Source: Chitinophagales bacterium
GTDB taxonomy: Bacteria > Bacteroidota > Bacteroidia > Chitinophagales > UBA2359
Length of the DNA: 64,000 nt
NCBI GenBank assembly: GCA_020628375.1
Contig: JAHDFD010000006.1
Location: 60,100-124,099, forward strand
Reading direction: 5' to 3'
Position numbers and translations under genes: made by a program. Below the pieces are notes generated by a model. The model searched no databases. It was not told where the DNA came from and worked only from the letters and a program-made list of their open reading frames with translations. Position 1 is the first letter of the stretch. The number at the start of each line of letters is the position of its first letter. This document shows positions 26,748-34,996 of the stretch, in pieces.

Positions 26748-27845
26748 ATGTTAACTACTACTAAATACCTGACATTTTTAGGGGCTTACATTTTATTAAT
26801 TTCATTGAACTATGAACTTAGTGCCCAAATGATTCCGATGGAATGTTCTTTGAGCATTAATACAGCCAATGAAAATGATATTGTTTGTGATGATGTTCCT
26901 TTTGAGTTGATTGCAGAGCTAAATCCTGAAACAGATGTTGTTTCTATTTCTCTGAATAATATGCTTTTGGACTCACGACGTGTAAGCGCTGAAAATGATA
27001 GTTCTGTAATAGTTGTCTGGAATTTTGCAGAACTGAATGCTTTGGACAATCTAGAATTTGGAACAAATACTTTCATTATTGTTACTGAAGATGGCGATAC
27101 TGGTTCTGCATGTTTTTCTGATTATACTTTTAGTTATGAATCATGTGAAAGTGTCAATGATTCACTAATTGATAACAATACTGGCAAGTTCAATATTTCT
27201 TTAAAAGTATTGCTTCAGGGAAATTATGATGCAAATTCTGAGTTCATGACAACCAAAGCCAATGAATTGAACTTACTTCCTCCACTACAACCTTTTAATT
27301 CCGAAATATTTAATTTCGATGGAATGCAGTCTGTCACAGAATTTGAGAATGAAGCTGTTGACTGGGTTTTGGTTAGTTTAAGAAATGAAACAGGGGAAAT
27401 ATTGGATAAGAGCTCTGCTCTCTTATATAAAGATGGTTCTGTTAGAAGTATTGAAGGTAATTTAATGATCAGCTTTGATTTAGTAAGTACTATAACCGAT
27501 ACTTACTGGGTTTCTGTTTCACATAAAAGTCATTTAGCTATAATTTCTGAGAAAGCTTATGCAACAAATGAATTTATTGATTTTACTAAACCAGAACTTA
27601 TTCAGGGACCTGCACAATCAATGATAATTGATAATATCGCTTATATGATCGCTGGTGATTTAGACGGAAACGGCATTATCAACAATATTGATTATAATAT
27701 ATGGGCTAATAATAATTCAGCCGTAGGTCAATATTTAGCACAAGATATAGACGGTAATGGTTTGGTTAATAATATCGATTATAACTATTGGCAAATAAAC
27801 AGGCAAAAGCTTGGTGCCAGAAAGATCATTGAAAATGAGTATTAA
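26748..27845 (+). CDS. Secreted protein with two dockerin-like calcium repeats
   Basis: This 365-residue protein has a signal peptide ending near residue 27 (LNYELSAQ). A beta-rich middle (about 30-300) of unknown family follows. Near the C-terminus are two dockerin-type, EF-hand-like loops: GDLDGNGIINNIDYNIW and QDIDGNGLVNNIDYNYW. They carry the regular Asp/Asn calcium ligands, separated by about 20 residues. It ends with KIIENEY and shows no recognisable T9SS sorting domain, unlike the other surface proteins here. Such dockerin-like tails occur in many Bacteroidota secreted proteins. Cohesin partners are not seen in the window. The 257-base gap upstream is AT-rich with no clear element. Confidence 0.8.
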   Translation: MLTTTKYLTFLGAYILLISLNYELSAQMIPMECSLSINTANENDIVCDDVPFELIAELNPETDVVSISLNNMLLDSRRVSAENDSSVIVVWNFAELNALDNLEFGTNTFIIVTEDGDTGSACFSDYTFSYESCESVNDSLIDNNTGKFNISLKVLLQGNYDANSEFMTTKANELNLLPPLQPFNSEIFNFDGMQSVTEFENEAVDWVLVSLRNETGEILDKSSALLYKDGSVRSIEGNLMISFDLVSTITDTYWVSVSHKSHLAIISEKAYATNEFIDFTKPELIQGPAQSMIIDNIAYMIAGDLDGNGIINNIDYNIWANNNSAVGQYLAQDIDGNGLVNNIDYNYWQINRQKLGARKIIENEY

Positions 27846-28702
27846 TTAAAATACCTTTTAAAAAACTGCATTACCCTTTGTTTGTAAGGTAAGCCGAACA
27901 AATTCAAATGTACTAACAGAAAATATAACTGATATATATCTTTTCGTACTTCAAACCCATTTTCTTTAGGTATGATATCAAAATAGGTATCATAGAATAT
28001 ATGATTAAATTTATTGAAAAGATCAGTCATAGCTATATCTACTTCATGATGCCCATAAGAGATTGCGGGATTATAAAAATAAGGATTTCCATTTGATGCA
28101 AATTGCACATTATGACTCCACAGATTTCCGTGCAAGATTACTGGTTGAGCATTAAATAAATTGGAATAAACAAAGCTTTCAATAACTTCAAAAATCGGAA
28201 TTTCTTTTACAGAAAGTAAATTTGCATTCAATGCCATTTCCAATTGAAAGAATAGTCTTTTATGTAAGAAAAAATTACTCCAAGAATCATCAAAATTATT
28301 TATTTGTTCTAAACCACAAATAAAGTTATCCATTTTCCATCCTGCTTTTTCTTTTTGAACAGAATGAAGTTGAGCTAAACTATGAGCAATATCTCTAAAA
28401 CTATTACTTGTCGGTTTTGAAGGTTGTATATATTCTAAAATAATTAAAACCCTATTATTATGAGAACCTACAAAAACGATTTCTGGCGTTTTAATCGTTT
28501 TTGTTTCTTGAATTTCCATATAAGCAGATGCTTCCGTCCAATATAAATTCTTGGAAAGATAATCATGACTTATTCTAAACAGAAATAACTTATCTTCTGT
28601 TTTAACCTTGTATCCTTTGTTAATATTGCCTTTCTTATAGATTCTGATATTAACAACTTTCTCTCCAAGAATTCTACTAAGTTCTCGCTTTAACAACTTC
28701 AT
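27842..28702 (-). CDS. Fructosamine-kinase family protein, probable pseudokinase
   Basis: This 286-residue protein follows the fructosamine-kinase/aminoglycoside-phosphotransferase fold. LHGNLWSHNV (190-199) corresponds to the catalytic HGDLWxGN loop, and YNPAISYGHHEVDIAMTDLF (210-229) to the metal-binding DPAxYyGhxExDlAm motif. FDDSWSNFFLHKRLFFQLEM (138-157) is also characteristic. Three key residues are changed: the catalytic Asp is Asn193, the metal-binding Asp is Asn211, and the ATP-anchoring Lys of the FVK motif is Arg43. This suggests loss of kinase activity, with a retained binding or regulatory role. It lies 60 bases downstream of the ornithine cyclodeaminase homologue on the same strand. 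Its 3' end overlaps that of the convergent dockerin-like gene by four bases. Confidence 0.85.
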   Translation of the reverse strand: MKLLKRELSRILGEKVVNIRIYKKGNINKGYKVKTEDKLFLFRISHDYLSKNLYWTEASAYMEIQETKTIKTPEIVFVGSHNNRVLIILEYIQPSKPTSNSFRDIAHSLAQLHSVQKEKAGWKMDNFICGLEQINNFDDSWSNFFLHKRLFFQLEMALNANLLSVKEIPIFEVIESFVYSNLFNAQPVILHGNLWSHNVQFASNGNPYFYNPAISYGHHEVDIAMTDLFNKFNHIFYDTYFDIIPKENGFEVRKDIYQLYFLLVHLNLFGLPYKQRVMQFFKRYFN

Positions 28703-28761
28703 AATTAATCTCTTAATGCGCTTTTTACGGAAACTGAATATTACTTTATGAAGTAAAAGAC

Positions 28762-29697
28762 TTAAAGCTTAGCTAACTTTTCACTAATAAGTGCATTTGC
28801 TAAAACTACTTCGGTGCCCCCCATTCCAACCGAACATAACAATATAACTTCCTTTTCAGATTTTCGGATCAGGTCATTATTATTATATACAGATGAAAAA
28901 TCATGAATTATATTCAGATCTTCAATAAAAAAGTTATCTCCGTATTTATTTACTTGTTCGATTGAGTCGGTAAAAATGAAATCACAAGTTTTTGCGAAAT
29001 CTTCGGACACCTCACTCCTCCCCCGCAACTTTGGACCGACAGTGGTGATAGTCGTTCCATTATCAAACATTCCCTTAGAAAGTAAACAGTCTGTACTTCT
29101 TGACGTCATCAACAACGAATCAACATCTTTTAGTTCCCCAATTTCATTTATTATTTCAAATTTTATTCGCTTATCCAATTTAGCCTTCATTTCCTGCACA
29201 AATACTTCTGCATTACTTCTGGTTCTATTGAAAATCTTAACCACTTTGGGCTTTAACAGATCGCAAAACATAGATAAATGAATTCTTGCCTGAAATCCAG
29301 CTCCAACCAATCCTAAAACTTCAACTTTTTCTTTTTTGAAGTAGTTATGCATTACTGCATTTATCGCCGCAGTTCTGTAAGCACCCACCAAGTGGCTGAT
29401 GACTATACCCTTCATTCTTCCTGTTTCATTATCATAAACAACAACTAGTTGTTCTTGATTGGAAAAATCGTCTCTTATTACGTCATACAATCTGAAGCCG
29501 ATTACCTTTTGAAGTGCTGCCGATTCTCCGGGTGTTATACACAAGTTACCATTTGTTCCTTCTATATTATATTTTGCATGAGCGAAAAAGGTATTATTTG
29601 CTTTTTCCTTGAAACAAGCTTCAATGGCTTCTATCGCTAGAGCATTGGTCAATAAAGACTTAGCTTCTTCATGTTCGATAATCAAGTAATCTTTCAT
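28762..29697 (-). CDS. Ornithine cyclodeaminase/mu-crystallin family protein
   Basis: This protein has 311 residues. The Rossmann NAD(H) motif is LGLVGAGFQARIHL (about 149-162). The family hallmarks SHLVGAYRTAAINAVMHNYF (substrate-binding Arg/Thr region) and GMGGTEVVLANALI near the end are present. Family members include ornithine cyclodeaminase, alanine dehydrogenase, ketimine reductases and opine-type enzymes, so the exact substrate is open. The presence of ornithine aminotransferase elsewhere in the window does not decide it. The gene is divergent from the SDR at 29773, with a short shared promoter region of 75 bases. Confidence 0.85.
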   Translation of the reverse strand: MKDYLIIEHEEAKSLLTNALAIEAIEACFKEKANNTFFAHAKYNIEGTNGNLCITPGESAALQKVIGFRLYDVIRDDFSNQEQLVVVYDNETGRMKGIVISHLVGAYRTAAINAVMHNYFKKEKVEVLGLVGAGFQARIHLSMFCDLLKPKVVKIFNRTRSNAEVFVQEMKAKLDKRIKFEIINEIGELKDVDSLLMTSRSTDCLLSKGMFDNGTTITTVGPKLRGRSEVSEDFAKTCDFIFTDSIEQVNKYGDNFFIEDLNIIHDFSSVYNNNDLIRKSEKEVILLCSVGMGGTEVVLANALISEKLAKL

Positions 29698-29772
29698 GTT
29701 TTTTAAGTAAAAGAAAAAAGCATTGGTGTTAAATAAACAAAAACCGCTATTTTTTTTTTATTATTAAAAAAA

Positions 29773-30486
29773 ATGGAAAACAAACATATTTTAGTTGTAG
29801 GCGGAAGTTCGGGAATTGGCTATGGTTTGATTCAGCATTTGAGTAAAATGAATGCTAAAGTGATAACTGTTTCAAGAAACAAGCCTGAAAACATTGAATC
29901 ATTAGAGCATGTAACTTACTATCCATTAGATGTAAAAGAAGAGCTTATTGACTTAAACTTTCTACCAGATACTTTAGATGGTTTGGTTTATTGTCCGGGA
30001 AGTATCAACCTTAAACCATTTCATCGATTTAGTATTGAAGAATTCAGAGAAGACTGGGAAATAAATGTATTAGGGGCTGTAAAGGTTTTACAAGCAAGCT
30101 ATAAACAATTGAAAAGAGCTAAGGGAGCAAGTGTCGTATTGTATTCTACTGTAGCCTCTGCACTTGGAATGGGTTTTCATGCATCAATCGCCAGTGCAAA
30201 AGCAGGTGTTGAAGGACTTGTTCAATCTTTAGCAGCAGAATGGGCAACTCAACAAATAAGAGTAAATGCTATTGCTCCCTCTATTACAGATACACCTTTA
30301 GCAGCTAATTTACTTTCAAAACCTGAACGTCGTGAGGCTTCTGCCAGAAGACATCCTCTACAAAGAATTGGAGAGGTTGAAGATATCGTAAATGGAACAA
30401 TATTTTTGCTATCGGACAAATCGTGTTGGATGACAGGTCAAACTTTACACATAGATGGTGGAATGTCGAAAGTAAAGCTTCTTTAA
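29773..30486 (+). CDS. SDR-family protein lacking the catalytic tyrosine
   Basis: This is a classical-length SDR of 237 residues. The nucleotide motif is VGGSSGIGYGL (residues 9-19), followed by a TVSRNKPEN patch that suggests NADPH. WEINVLGAVKVL and the C-terminal FLLSDKSCWMTGQTLHIDGG are typical. The active-site segment reads FHASIASAKAGVEGL: Lys143 is present, but the position four residues before it is Ile139 instead of the catalytic Tyr. I recall a whole SDR subgroup with HASIA(A/S)AKxAVEGL, so this is probably a subfamily trait rather than a mutation. Function is unknown and might not be ordinary carbonyl reduction. A perfect palindrome follows the stop codon. Confidence 0.85.
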   Translation: MENKHILVVGGSSGIGYGLIQHLSKMNAKVITVSRNKPENIESLEHVTYYPLDVKEELIDLNFLPDTLDGLVYCPGSINLKPFHRFSIEEFREDWEINVLGAVKVLQASYKQLKRAKGASVVLYSTVASALGMGFHASIASAKAGVEGLVQSLAAEWATQQIRVNAIAPSITDTPLAANLLSKPERREASARRHPLQRIGEVEDIVNGTIFLLSDKSCWMTGQTLHIDGGMSKVKLL

Positions 30487-30494
30487 AAAAGAAA

Positions 30495-30516
30495 TGCGCT
30501 AGTTTAAACTAGCGCA
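30495..30516. terminator. Perfect 22-base palindrome after the SDR gene
   Basis: A gap-free palindrome built of TGCGCTAGTTT and its complement lies nine bases after the stop codon at 30486. It can form an 8- to 9-base-pair hairpin in RNA and is a candidate terminator, although no T-run follows. A regulator-binding role cannot be excluded. Confidence 0.5.
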
Positions 30517-30702
30517 CCCTTAAAACATCTACTCCCATTGAATTCAAATATATAAATAATATTTATAATTAAAGAATAAATTGAAAGTTTTTTTTCATTA
30601 TTTTTTTTAACGAAATTAGCTCTAACTTAGAATTTCTTCAAAAAAAAACACTAAATACGTTAACATTACATTAAAAAAAATATAAAACTCTTCCATTTAA
30701 AA

Positions 30703-30790
30703 GTAAAGACTCACTATATCTGCTAGTCAAAAGATATAGCAGAGGTTATACCTGTTTTGGTCAGAAGACCAAAACCAAAATCAGTCTTAC
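30703..30790 (+). repeat. Intergenic nested-hairpin repeat, family R2, copy c
   Basis: This 88-base element has short terminal inverted repeats (GTAAAGACT and AGTCTTAC). It contains a TCTGCTA...TAGCAGAGG hairpin followed by a GTTTTGGTC-AGAA-GACCAAAAC hairpin. It matches copy a (11440-11573) and copy b (17575-17670). It lies in the 325-base gap between two convergent genes. Apart from this repeat and the palindrome at 30495, the gap is poly-A/T-rich and shows nothing else. Confidence 0.75.
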
Positions 30791-30811
30791 ATTGTAGGCA
30801 CACCAGTAAAA

Positions 30812-32233
30812 TTAAGTGAAGATCCCTAGAGGTCCGGTTGTGCCGCTAGGCGTCCAGAAATTATTAATATTCGGCAAAATAAGATCCAAATCAGAAGACG
30901 AAGCACCAAACCAAAGTGCCAGATCTGCAAAATATTCATCACATGAAGTTGTAGGTATCAATCTTCCTGCACTTGTTTCCAATGGATTACCAACATGTAA
31001 GTCAGGATAGGTTCCATAAATTTTCTGCCCACTCACTGCGCCTCCAAAAACAAGAGCATTACCACCCCAGGCATGGTCAGAACCATCTCCATTAGAAACT
31101 AGTTTTCTTGCAAAATCAGACATAGTAAATCCAACTACATCATTTTCAACCCCAAGTTCAACCAAAGCGGCGTAGAAGGCAGCAATAGCCTCATCTAACT
31201 CCAACATCAACTCCGCATGTTCAATAATCATATTATCATGGGTGTCAAAACCACCTAAACTAACAAAAAAGGTTTGATTGGAAACATTCAAAATATCTCG
31301 TGCAGCAATGGTTTTGGCAACCATTTCCATTTTCTCTCCTAATTTGGTATCAGGAAACTGAGTTGTAAATGCTGTTCCGCCAGCTATTGCGGCACCAAAT
31401 TGTATAGCATTGCTCGAAGAACCCCTTACTGATTGCGCGTAAGCTTGTTCTAATATATTCTGATAAGTGTCATCTAATATATTATCGAGCGTTTGTCTTT
31501 TAAGTGTATTATAAAAGTTTGTATTCGTAGAACCGTTAATTTGAACACTTCCTGTTCCGGAACTCTGAATGGCATACTCTCTGATAGTATTTCCCTGTTG
31601 AAAAAGATTTATACCATCTAAAGAAATATTCATCGAAACATCCTGATTGGTATTATTGGTATATAGTATATCAGCCATTCTACCTGCCCAGCCCAATGCG
31701 TTTCTGTCTTGTGGCACCGAGGTTTGCCAATGAGTACGCTGGTCTGAATGAGAAAACAAACCTAACGGTAAGTTAAGATCTGCATTATAACTAGCTAATG
31801 TTGTAGGTTCAACCAATGCTCCAACATTAGCCACAAATGCCAGATTACCACTTTCAAACAGACTTTGAATATTGGTTAAACTTGGATGTAAACCATAAGA
31901 TTTACCATCAGGATTCAACGGATTTATTGGTAGTAAATCTGCTTGAGGAATTGCCATATTTGTTCGAATTGTCGCGTATTCCTGATATTCACTGGCACCA
32001 CTAGGGACCAACATATTATAACTATCATTACCACCCGATAACATTATGCAAACCAATGCTTTATAGCCACTAGATTGAGGTCGTGGCATAAATGGTTTAT
32101 TAGCATAAGCAGCAGCATTCACTGCTCCAAGATTCGTCATTGCGGAAAGTAAAGGAGTTACGCTTAAAGAAGCACATCCTAATCCCGCTAACTTACCTAA
32201 AAAATCTCTTCTGTTATGTTTATGTTTAGCCAT
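30812..32233 (-). CDS. DUF1501 family protein with Tat signal
   Basis: This 473-residue protein begins with a twin-arginine signal, RRDFLGKLAG, and is thus probably exported folded by the Tat pathway. The body matches DUF1501, an alkaline-phosphatase-like/sulfatase-related family. Typical parts are KALVCIMLSGGNDSYNMLVP, LFSHSDQRTHWQTSVPQ, GWAGRMAD, GGFDTHDNMI and GDGSDHAWGGNALVFGG. Such proteins nearly always pair with a DUF1800 protein, which here lies just upstream (32435-34288) on the same strand, with about 200 bases and an R1 repeat in between. The biochemical role of the pair is unresolved. Confidence 0.92.
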   Translation of the reverse strand: MAKHKHNRRDFLGKLAGLGCASLSVTPLLSAMTNLGAVNAAAYANKPFMPRPQSSGYKALVCIMLSGGNDSYNMLVPSGASEYQEYATIRTNMAIPQADLLPINPLNPDGKSYGLHPSLTNIQSLFESGNLAFVANVGALVEPTTLASYNADLNLPLGLFSHSDQRTHWQTSVPQDRNALGWAGRMADILYTNNTNQDVSMNISLDGINLFQQGNTIREYAIQSSGTGSVQINGSTNTNFYNTLKRQTLDNILDDTYQNILEQAYAQSVRGSSSNAIQFGAAIAGGTAFTTQFPDTKLGEKMEMVAKTIAARDILNVSNQTFFVSLGGFDTHDNMIIEHAELMLELDEAIAAFYAALVELGVENDVVGFTMSDFARKLVSNGDGSDHAWGGNALVFGGAVSGQKIYGTYPDLHVGNPLETSAGRLIPTTSCDEYFADLALWFGASSSDLDLILPNINNFWTPSGTTGPLGIFT

Positions 32234-32327
32234 GCTTAGTTGTTGTCAATATTGTATAAAAGTGTTCTGCTTGTTGCTTTTCTAAAAGGACATTAGATAG
32301 AACAAATGGAAAAATCTAAGGTCTGAA

Positions 32328-32418
32328 TGTAGTGGGTAAGCAATTTATGGACATTATATTGTTGGTCTCTTGACCAACTGAATTTCTTTAAAGTATCCAC
32401 AAGTTTGTTGCCCATTAC
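32328..32418 (+). repeat. Intergenic nested-hairpin repeat, family R1, copy C
   Basis: This copy is nearly identical over its whole length to copy B (11932-12021): GTAGTGGGTAAGCAATT at the left, a GTTGGTC-TCTT-GACCAAC hairpin in the middle, and TTTGTTGCCCATTAC at the right. The left flank carries AAAAGGACATTAGA (32284-32297), which recurs inverted just right of copy B (12040-12053), so the family may extend beyond the core. It lies between the DUF1800 and DUF1501 genes, where it could act as an RNA-processing or attenuation site. Confidence 0.85.
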
Positions 32419-32434
32419 ATCTAACTTCTTTTAT

Positions 32435-34288
32435 CTATTTAAGAATAACATAATTAGGAGACATTAAAATAAAATAGAGTGTTGTTCTAACGATCGTATC
32501 GGCTGTTGTATTTGAATTATTCGCCATCAACTGATCGTGAGTATCTGTAAGTATATCTATTGTACTAGTTGACAATTGCCCACGACATAATAGTAAATTA
32601 ACCTTTTCGATCAAACCACTAATTCCGTTTGTATTGTATTCATTTTCTAAAGTACTGAAATCAAAAACAGGATAATCAGCATTGTCATTGGTTAGCCTTG
32701 GAATACTTGCATTAACACCTGTTCTATTTTTAAATGGCCTTACATTCAACATATCTTCATTGATATTGATCTGGTGAATACCTGATGTAGAATGCAGAAT
32801 TTGGAATTCAGGTGAATACATATTGTTAGGGGCTACAAATTCTTTTTCAGCATAAAAAGGTGAATAGAAATTAAATACACTTGGAGCATACAAAAACGAA
32901 TGTTCGATCTTTCCATACACTTCATTGAAATCTCGATACCAAAACTCTCCGGAAGGCGAACTTATATTCAAAGCTTTAAAAAGGTGAACAATACGTTCAA
33001 CAGGTTGTAATAACTTACCGTTCTTAGCATCATCTAACCAGTTACAATTTCTTGCCTCAGTATCGGTTAAAATTGTTCTTATCACATATTCTAAATTTCC
33101 TCTTACACCATTGCCATCATTATTGAATGCAAGCGCAACCCTATTAATGTAAGCAGGGCTAGGATTTGATTTAACCAATTGTTGAATTAAGCGTAATGCT
33201 ATAAAAGGACCAACATTATCATGATTAAAAAGTATATCAATAGCCTGATTAATATCATCCATACCTGCTTGTCCAGCAGGAATAACGGTTCCATCGATCA
33301 TTACTTTAGTATAAGGATCGTGATAATCTTCGTGCATCATCATGGGAACGGTCATATCATAATGATTAAAATTCTTATGAAACACAAGCGGATCACTCGG
33401 ACTATATTCAGGATGATATAAATAATCCCAATCACCTCCTGACAAACCGGTAAATACTTTGGCTAATTCCTGAACATCTACAATGTCATAAGTCGGAATT
33501 GGCTCTCCACTATTATCTAATTTCAATGAACCATCATTGTTCAATTCAAATAACCCGATAGTAAACAGCTGCATTATTTCGCGAGCATAATTCTCATCTG
33601 GTAAAACTCCTGTATCGGGATCGGCTTTTTGGTTTTTAAAATGACTTAAATAGAGCCCCATAATCGGGTGTAAACTAACATCATATAACAAATCTCTGAA
33701 GTTACCGAATGCCCCATCATATAAAAGATCATAATAGCTTGAAATACCAAAACCACGATCATCTAATTCATTATTATTTAATGAGACAACAAAAATTTGA
33801 CTTAGAGCAAATGCAACTTTCTGCCTTAGCAGATCATTTTCTTTGATCGCTTTTTCGTAAAACGAAAAGCTCATATAATCTTTCCTTCTAGTTGAGTCAG
33901 CAATAGCTATTCCATGAACAGCCGCAATCCTTGAAACAGCACTATCAAAAATGTTTCGATAGGTTGTTTTATATTTTGTATAAGATAGGTTTATTTGTTC
34001 ATCTATCCAGTTTTCGATACCAATATTACTTATATAGTTAATATCATTTTCTGTATATCCCAGACTTGCCTGTGATAAAAAACGTGCTGCTCCGTATTGA
34101 TCAGGAATAAGGTCTGTTCCTGTAAGTGAAGTTATTCCTTCATTATTAGTTGTTGAACTACTTGAAGAAACACTTAAACCAACAGTATTACCAGTACCAA
34201 AGTAATCCTCATAAATTTGAGCATTAACTACTGAAGAATAGCAAAATATAATGGAAAGCAGTGCGAAAGATAATTTAATCAATTTCAT
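32435..34288 (-). CDS. DUF1800 family protein
   Basis: I chose ATG at 34288 (617 residues) over a GTG two codons upstream because it opens the signal peptide cleanly (MKLIKLSFALLSIIFCYSSV...NAQ). DUF1800 features are AARFLSQASLGYTENDINYI, IENWIDEQINLSY, LRQKVAFALSQIFVVSLN, NYAREIMQLFTIGLFELN and RLIQQLVKSNPSPAYI, then NRVALAFNNDGNGVRGNL. Proteins of this family are usually co-encoded with DUF1501 proteins, as here, and are thought to act in the periplasm or at the cell surface. Their substrate is unknown. Confidence 0.92.
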   Translation of the reverse strand: MKLIKLSFALLSIIFCYSSVVNAQIYEDYFGTGNTVGLSVSSSSSTTNNEGITSLTGTDLIPDQYGAARFLSQASLGYTENDINYISNIGIENWIDEQINLSYTKYKTTYRNIFDSAVSRIAAVHGIAIADSTRRKDYMSFSFYEKAIKENDLLRQKVAFALSQIFVVSLNNNELDDRGFGISSYYDLLYDGAFGNFRDLLYDVSLHPIMGLYLSHFKNQKADPDTGVLPDENYAREIMQLFTIGLFELNNDGSLKLDNSGEPIPTYDIVDVQELAKVFTGLSGGDWDYLYHPEYSPSDPLVFHKNFNHYDMTVPMMMHEDYHDPYTKVMIDGTVIPAGQAGMDDINQAIDILFNHDNVGPFIALRLIQQLVKSNPSPAYINRVALAFNNDGNGVRGNLEYVIRTILTDTEARNCNWLDDAKNGKLLQPVERIVHLFKALNISSPSGEFWYRDFNEVYGKIEHSFLYAPSVFNFYSPFYAEKEFVAPNNMYSPEFQILHSTSGIHQININEDMLNVRPFKNRTGVNASIPRLTNDNADYPVFDFSTLENEYNTNGISGLIEKVNLLLCRGQLSTSTIDILTDTHDQLMANNSNTTADTIVRTTLYFILMSPNYVILK

Positions 34289-34400
34289 TAACACTGAATT
34301 TGAATTTAAATATATAAAGCTTATACGTGAATTCCTTACGAATTGTTAAGTTTGAATTTATAAAAGAGCAGAATGTTTTAATTATTACAAATCACTTATA

Positions 34401-34853
34401 ATGAAAAATAAAAGATTCAAGGGCATTGAAGAACTAGATACCTTTAAAATTCAAGTTGAAGTTCCAGTTCAATGGGGAGAAATGGATGCAGCCAATCACG
34501 TCAACAATGTTATTTATTTAAGATGGGTTGAAGTAGCACGTATAAAATATTTTGAGGAAACAAATGTAAGTAGCGATTTCACTTCTACTGCTGGTCCTAT
34601 ACTTGCCTGGCAAGATTGTAAATACATTTTTCCGGTCACTTATCCCGATACAATGCTAATAGGTGTCCGTTGTGCTGAACTACTAGAAGATCGAATAAAA
34701 TTAGAAACCAAGTTATTCAGTCAGAAACACCAACGTATCACTGCTGTTTCAACTCAAATTGTTATGGCTTATAATTATCAAACACTAAAGAAAGCACCTG
34801 TCCCTGAAAGTTGGGTTGAAGGTATCAAAAATACAGGTGATCTTATAAAATAA
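34401..34853 (+). CDS. Acyl-CoA thioesterase, 4HBT hot-dog family
   Basis: This 150-residue protein has the 4-hydroxybenzoyl-CoA thioesterase-type signature VQWGEMDAANHVNNVIYLRW (residues 19-38), with the catalytic Asp and the HVNN segment, followed by VARIKYFEE. It hydrolyses acyl-CoA thioesters, and the chain preference cannot be told. A TAAGTTTG element, a TAnnTTTG match, lies about 50 bases upstream (34347-34354) without a convincing partner. The gene is divergent from the DUF1800 gene and is followed by a hairpin. Confidence 0.9.
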   Translation: MKNKRFKGIEELDTFKIQVEVPVQWGEMDAANHVNNVIYLRWVEVARIKYFEETNVSSDFTSTAGPILAWQDCKYIFPVTYPDTMLIGVRCAELLEDRIKLETKLFSQKHQRITAVSTQIVMAYNYQTLKKAPVPESWVEGIKNTGDLIK

Positions 34854-34856
34854 GAA

Positions 34857-34885
34857 AAGCGGACAATTTAATATATTGCCCGCTT
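34857..34885 (+). terminator. Hairpin terminator after the thioesterase gene
   Basis: The stem AAGCGG(A)CAAT pairs with ATTG(C)CCGCTT, with one internal mismatch and a 7-base AT loop. It starts at the fourth base after the stop at 34853. Confidence 0.7.
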
Positions 34886-34929
34886 ATAGAGAAAAGCTAA
34901 CTAACTTTTAGTAAATATTTTTCAGGAAG

Positions 34930-34957
34930 TTCTCAGAGCTTAAAACAGCTCTGAGAA
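34930..34957 (-). terminator. Hairpin downstream of the giant adhesin gene
   Basis: A perfect 11-base-pair stem, TTCTCAGAGCT with AGCTCTGAGAA, has a 6-base loop and is placed 40 bases after the stop of the giant gene on the minus strand. The following bases are only moderately T-rich. Likely terminator. Confidence 0.65.
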
Positions 34958-34996
34958 TTAAGGAAGGTTATTATTAGCCTACTCTTAAATTAAAGT

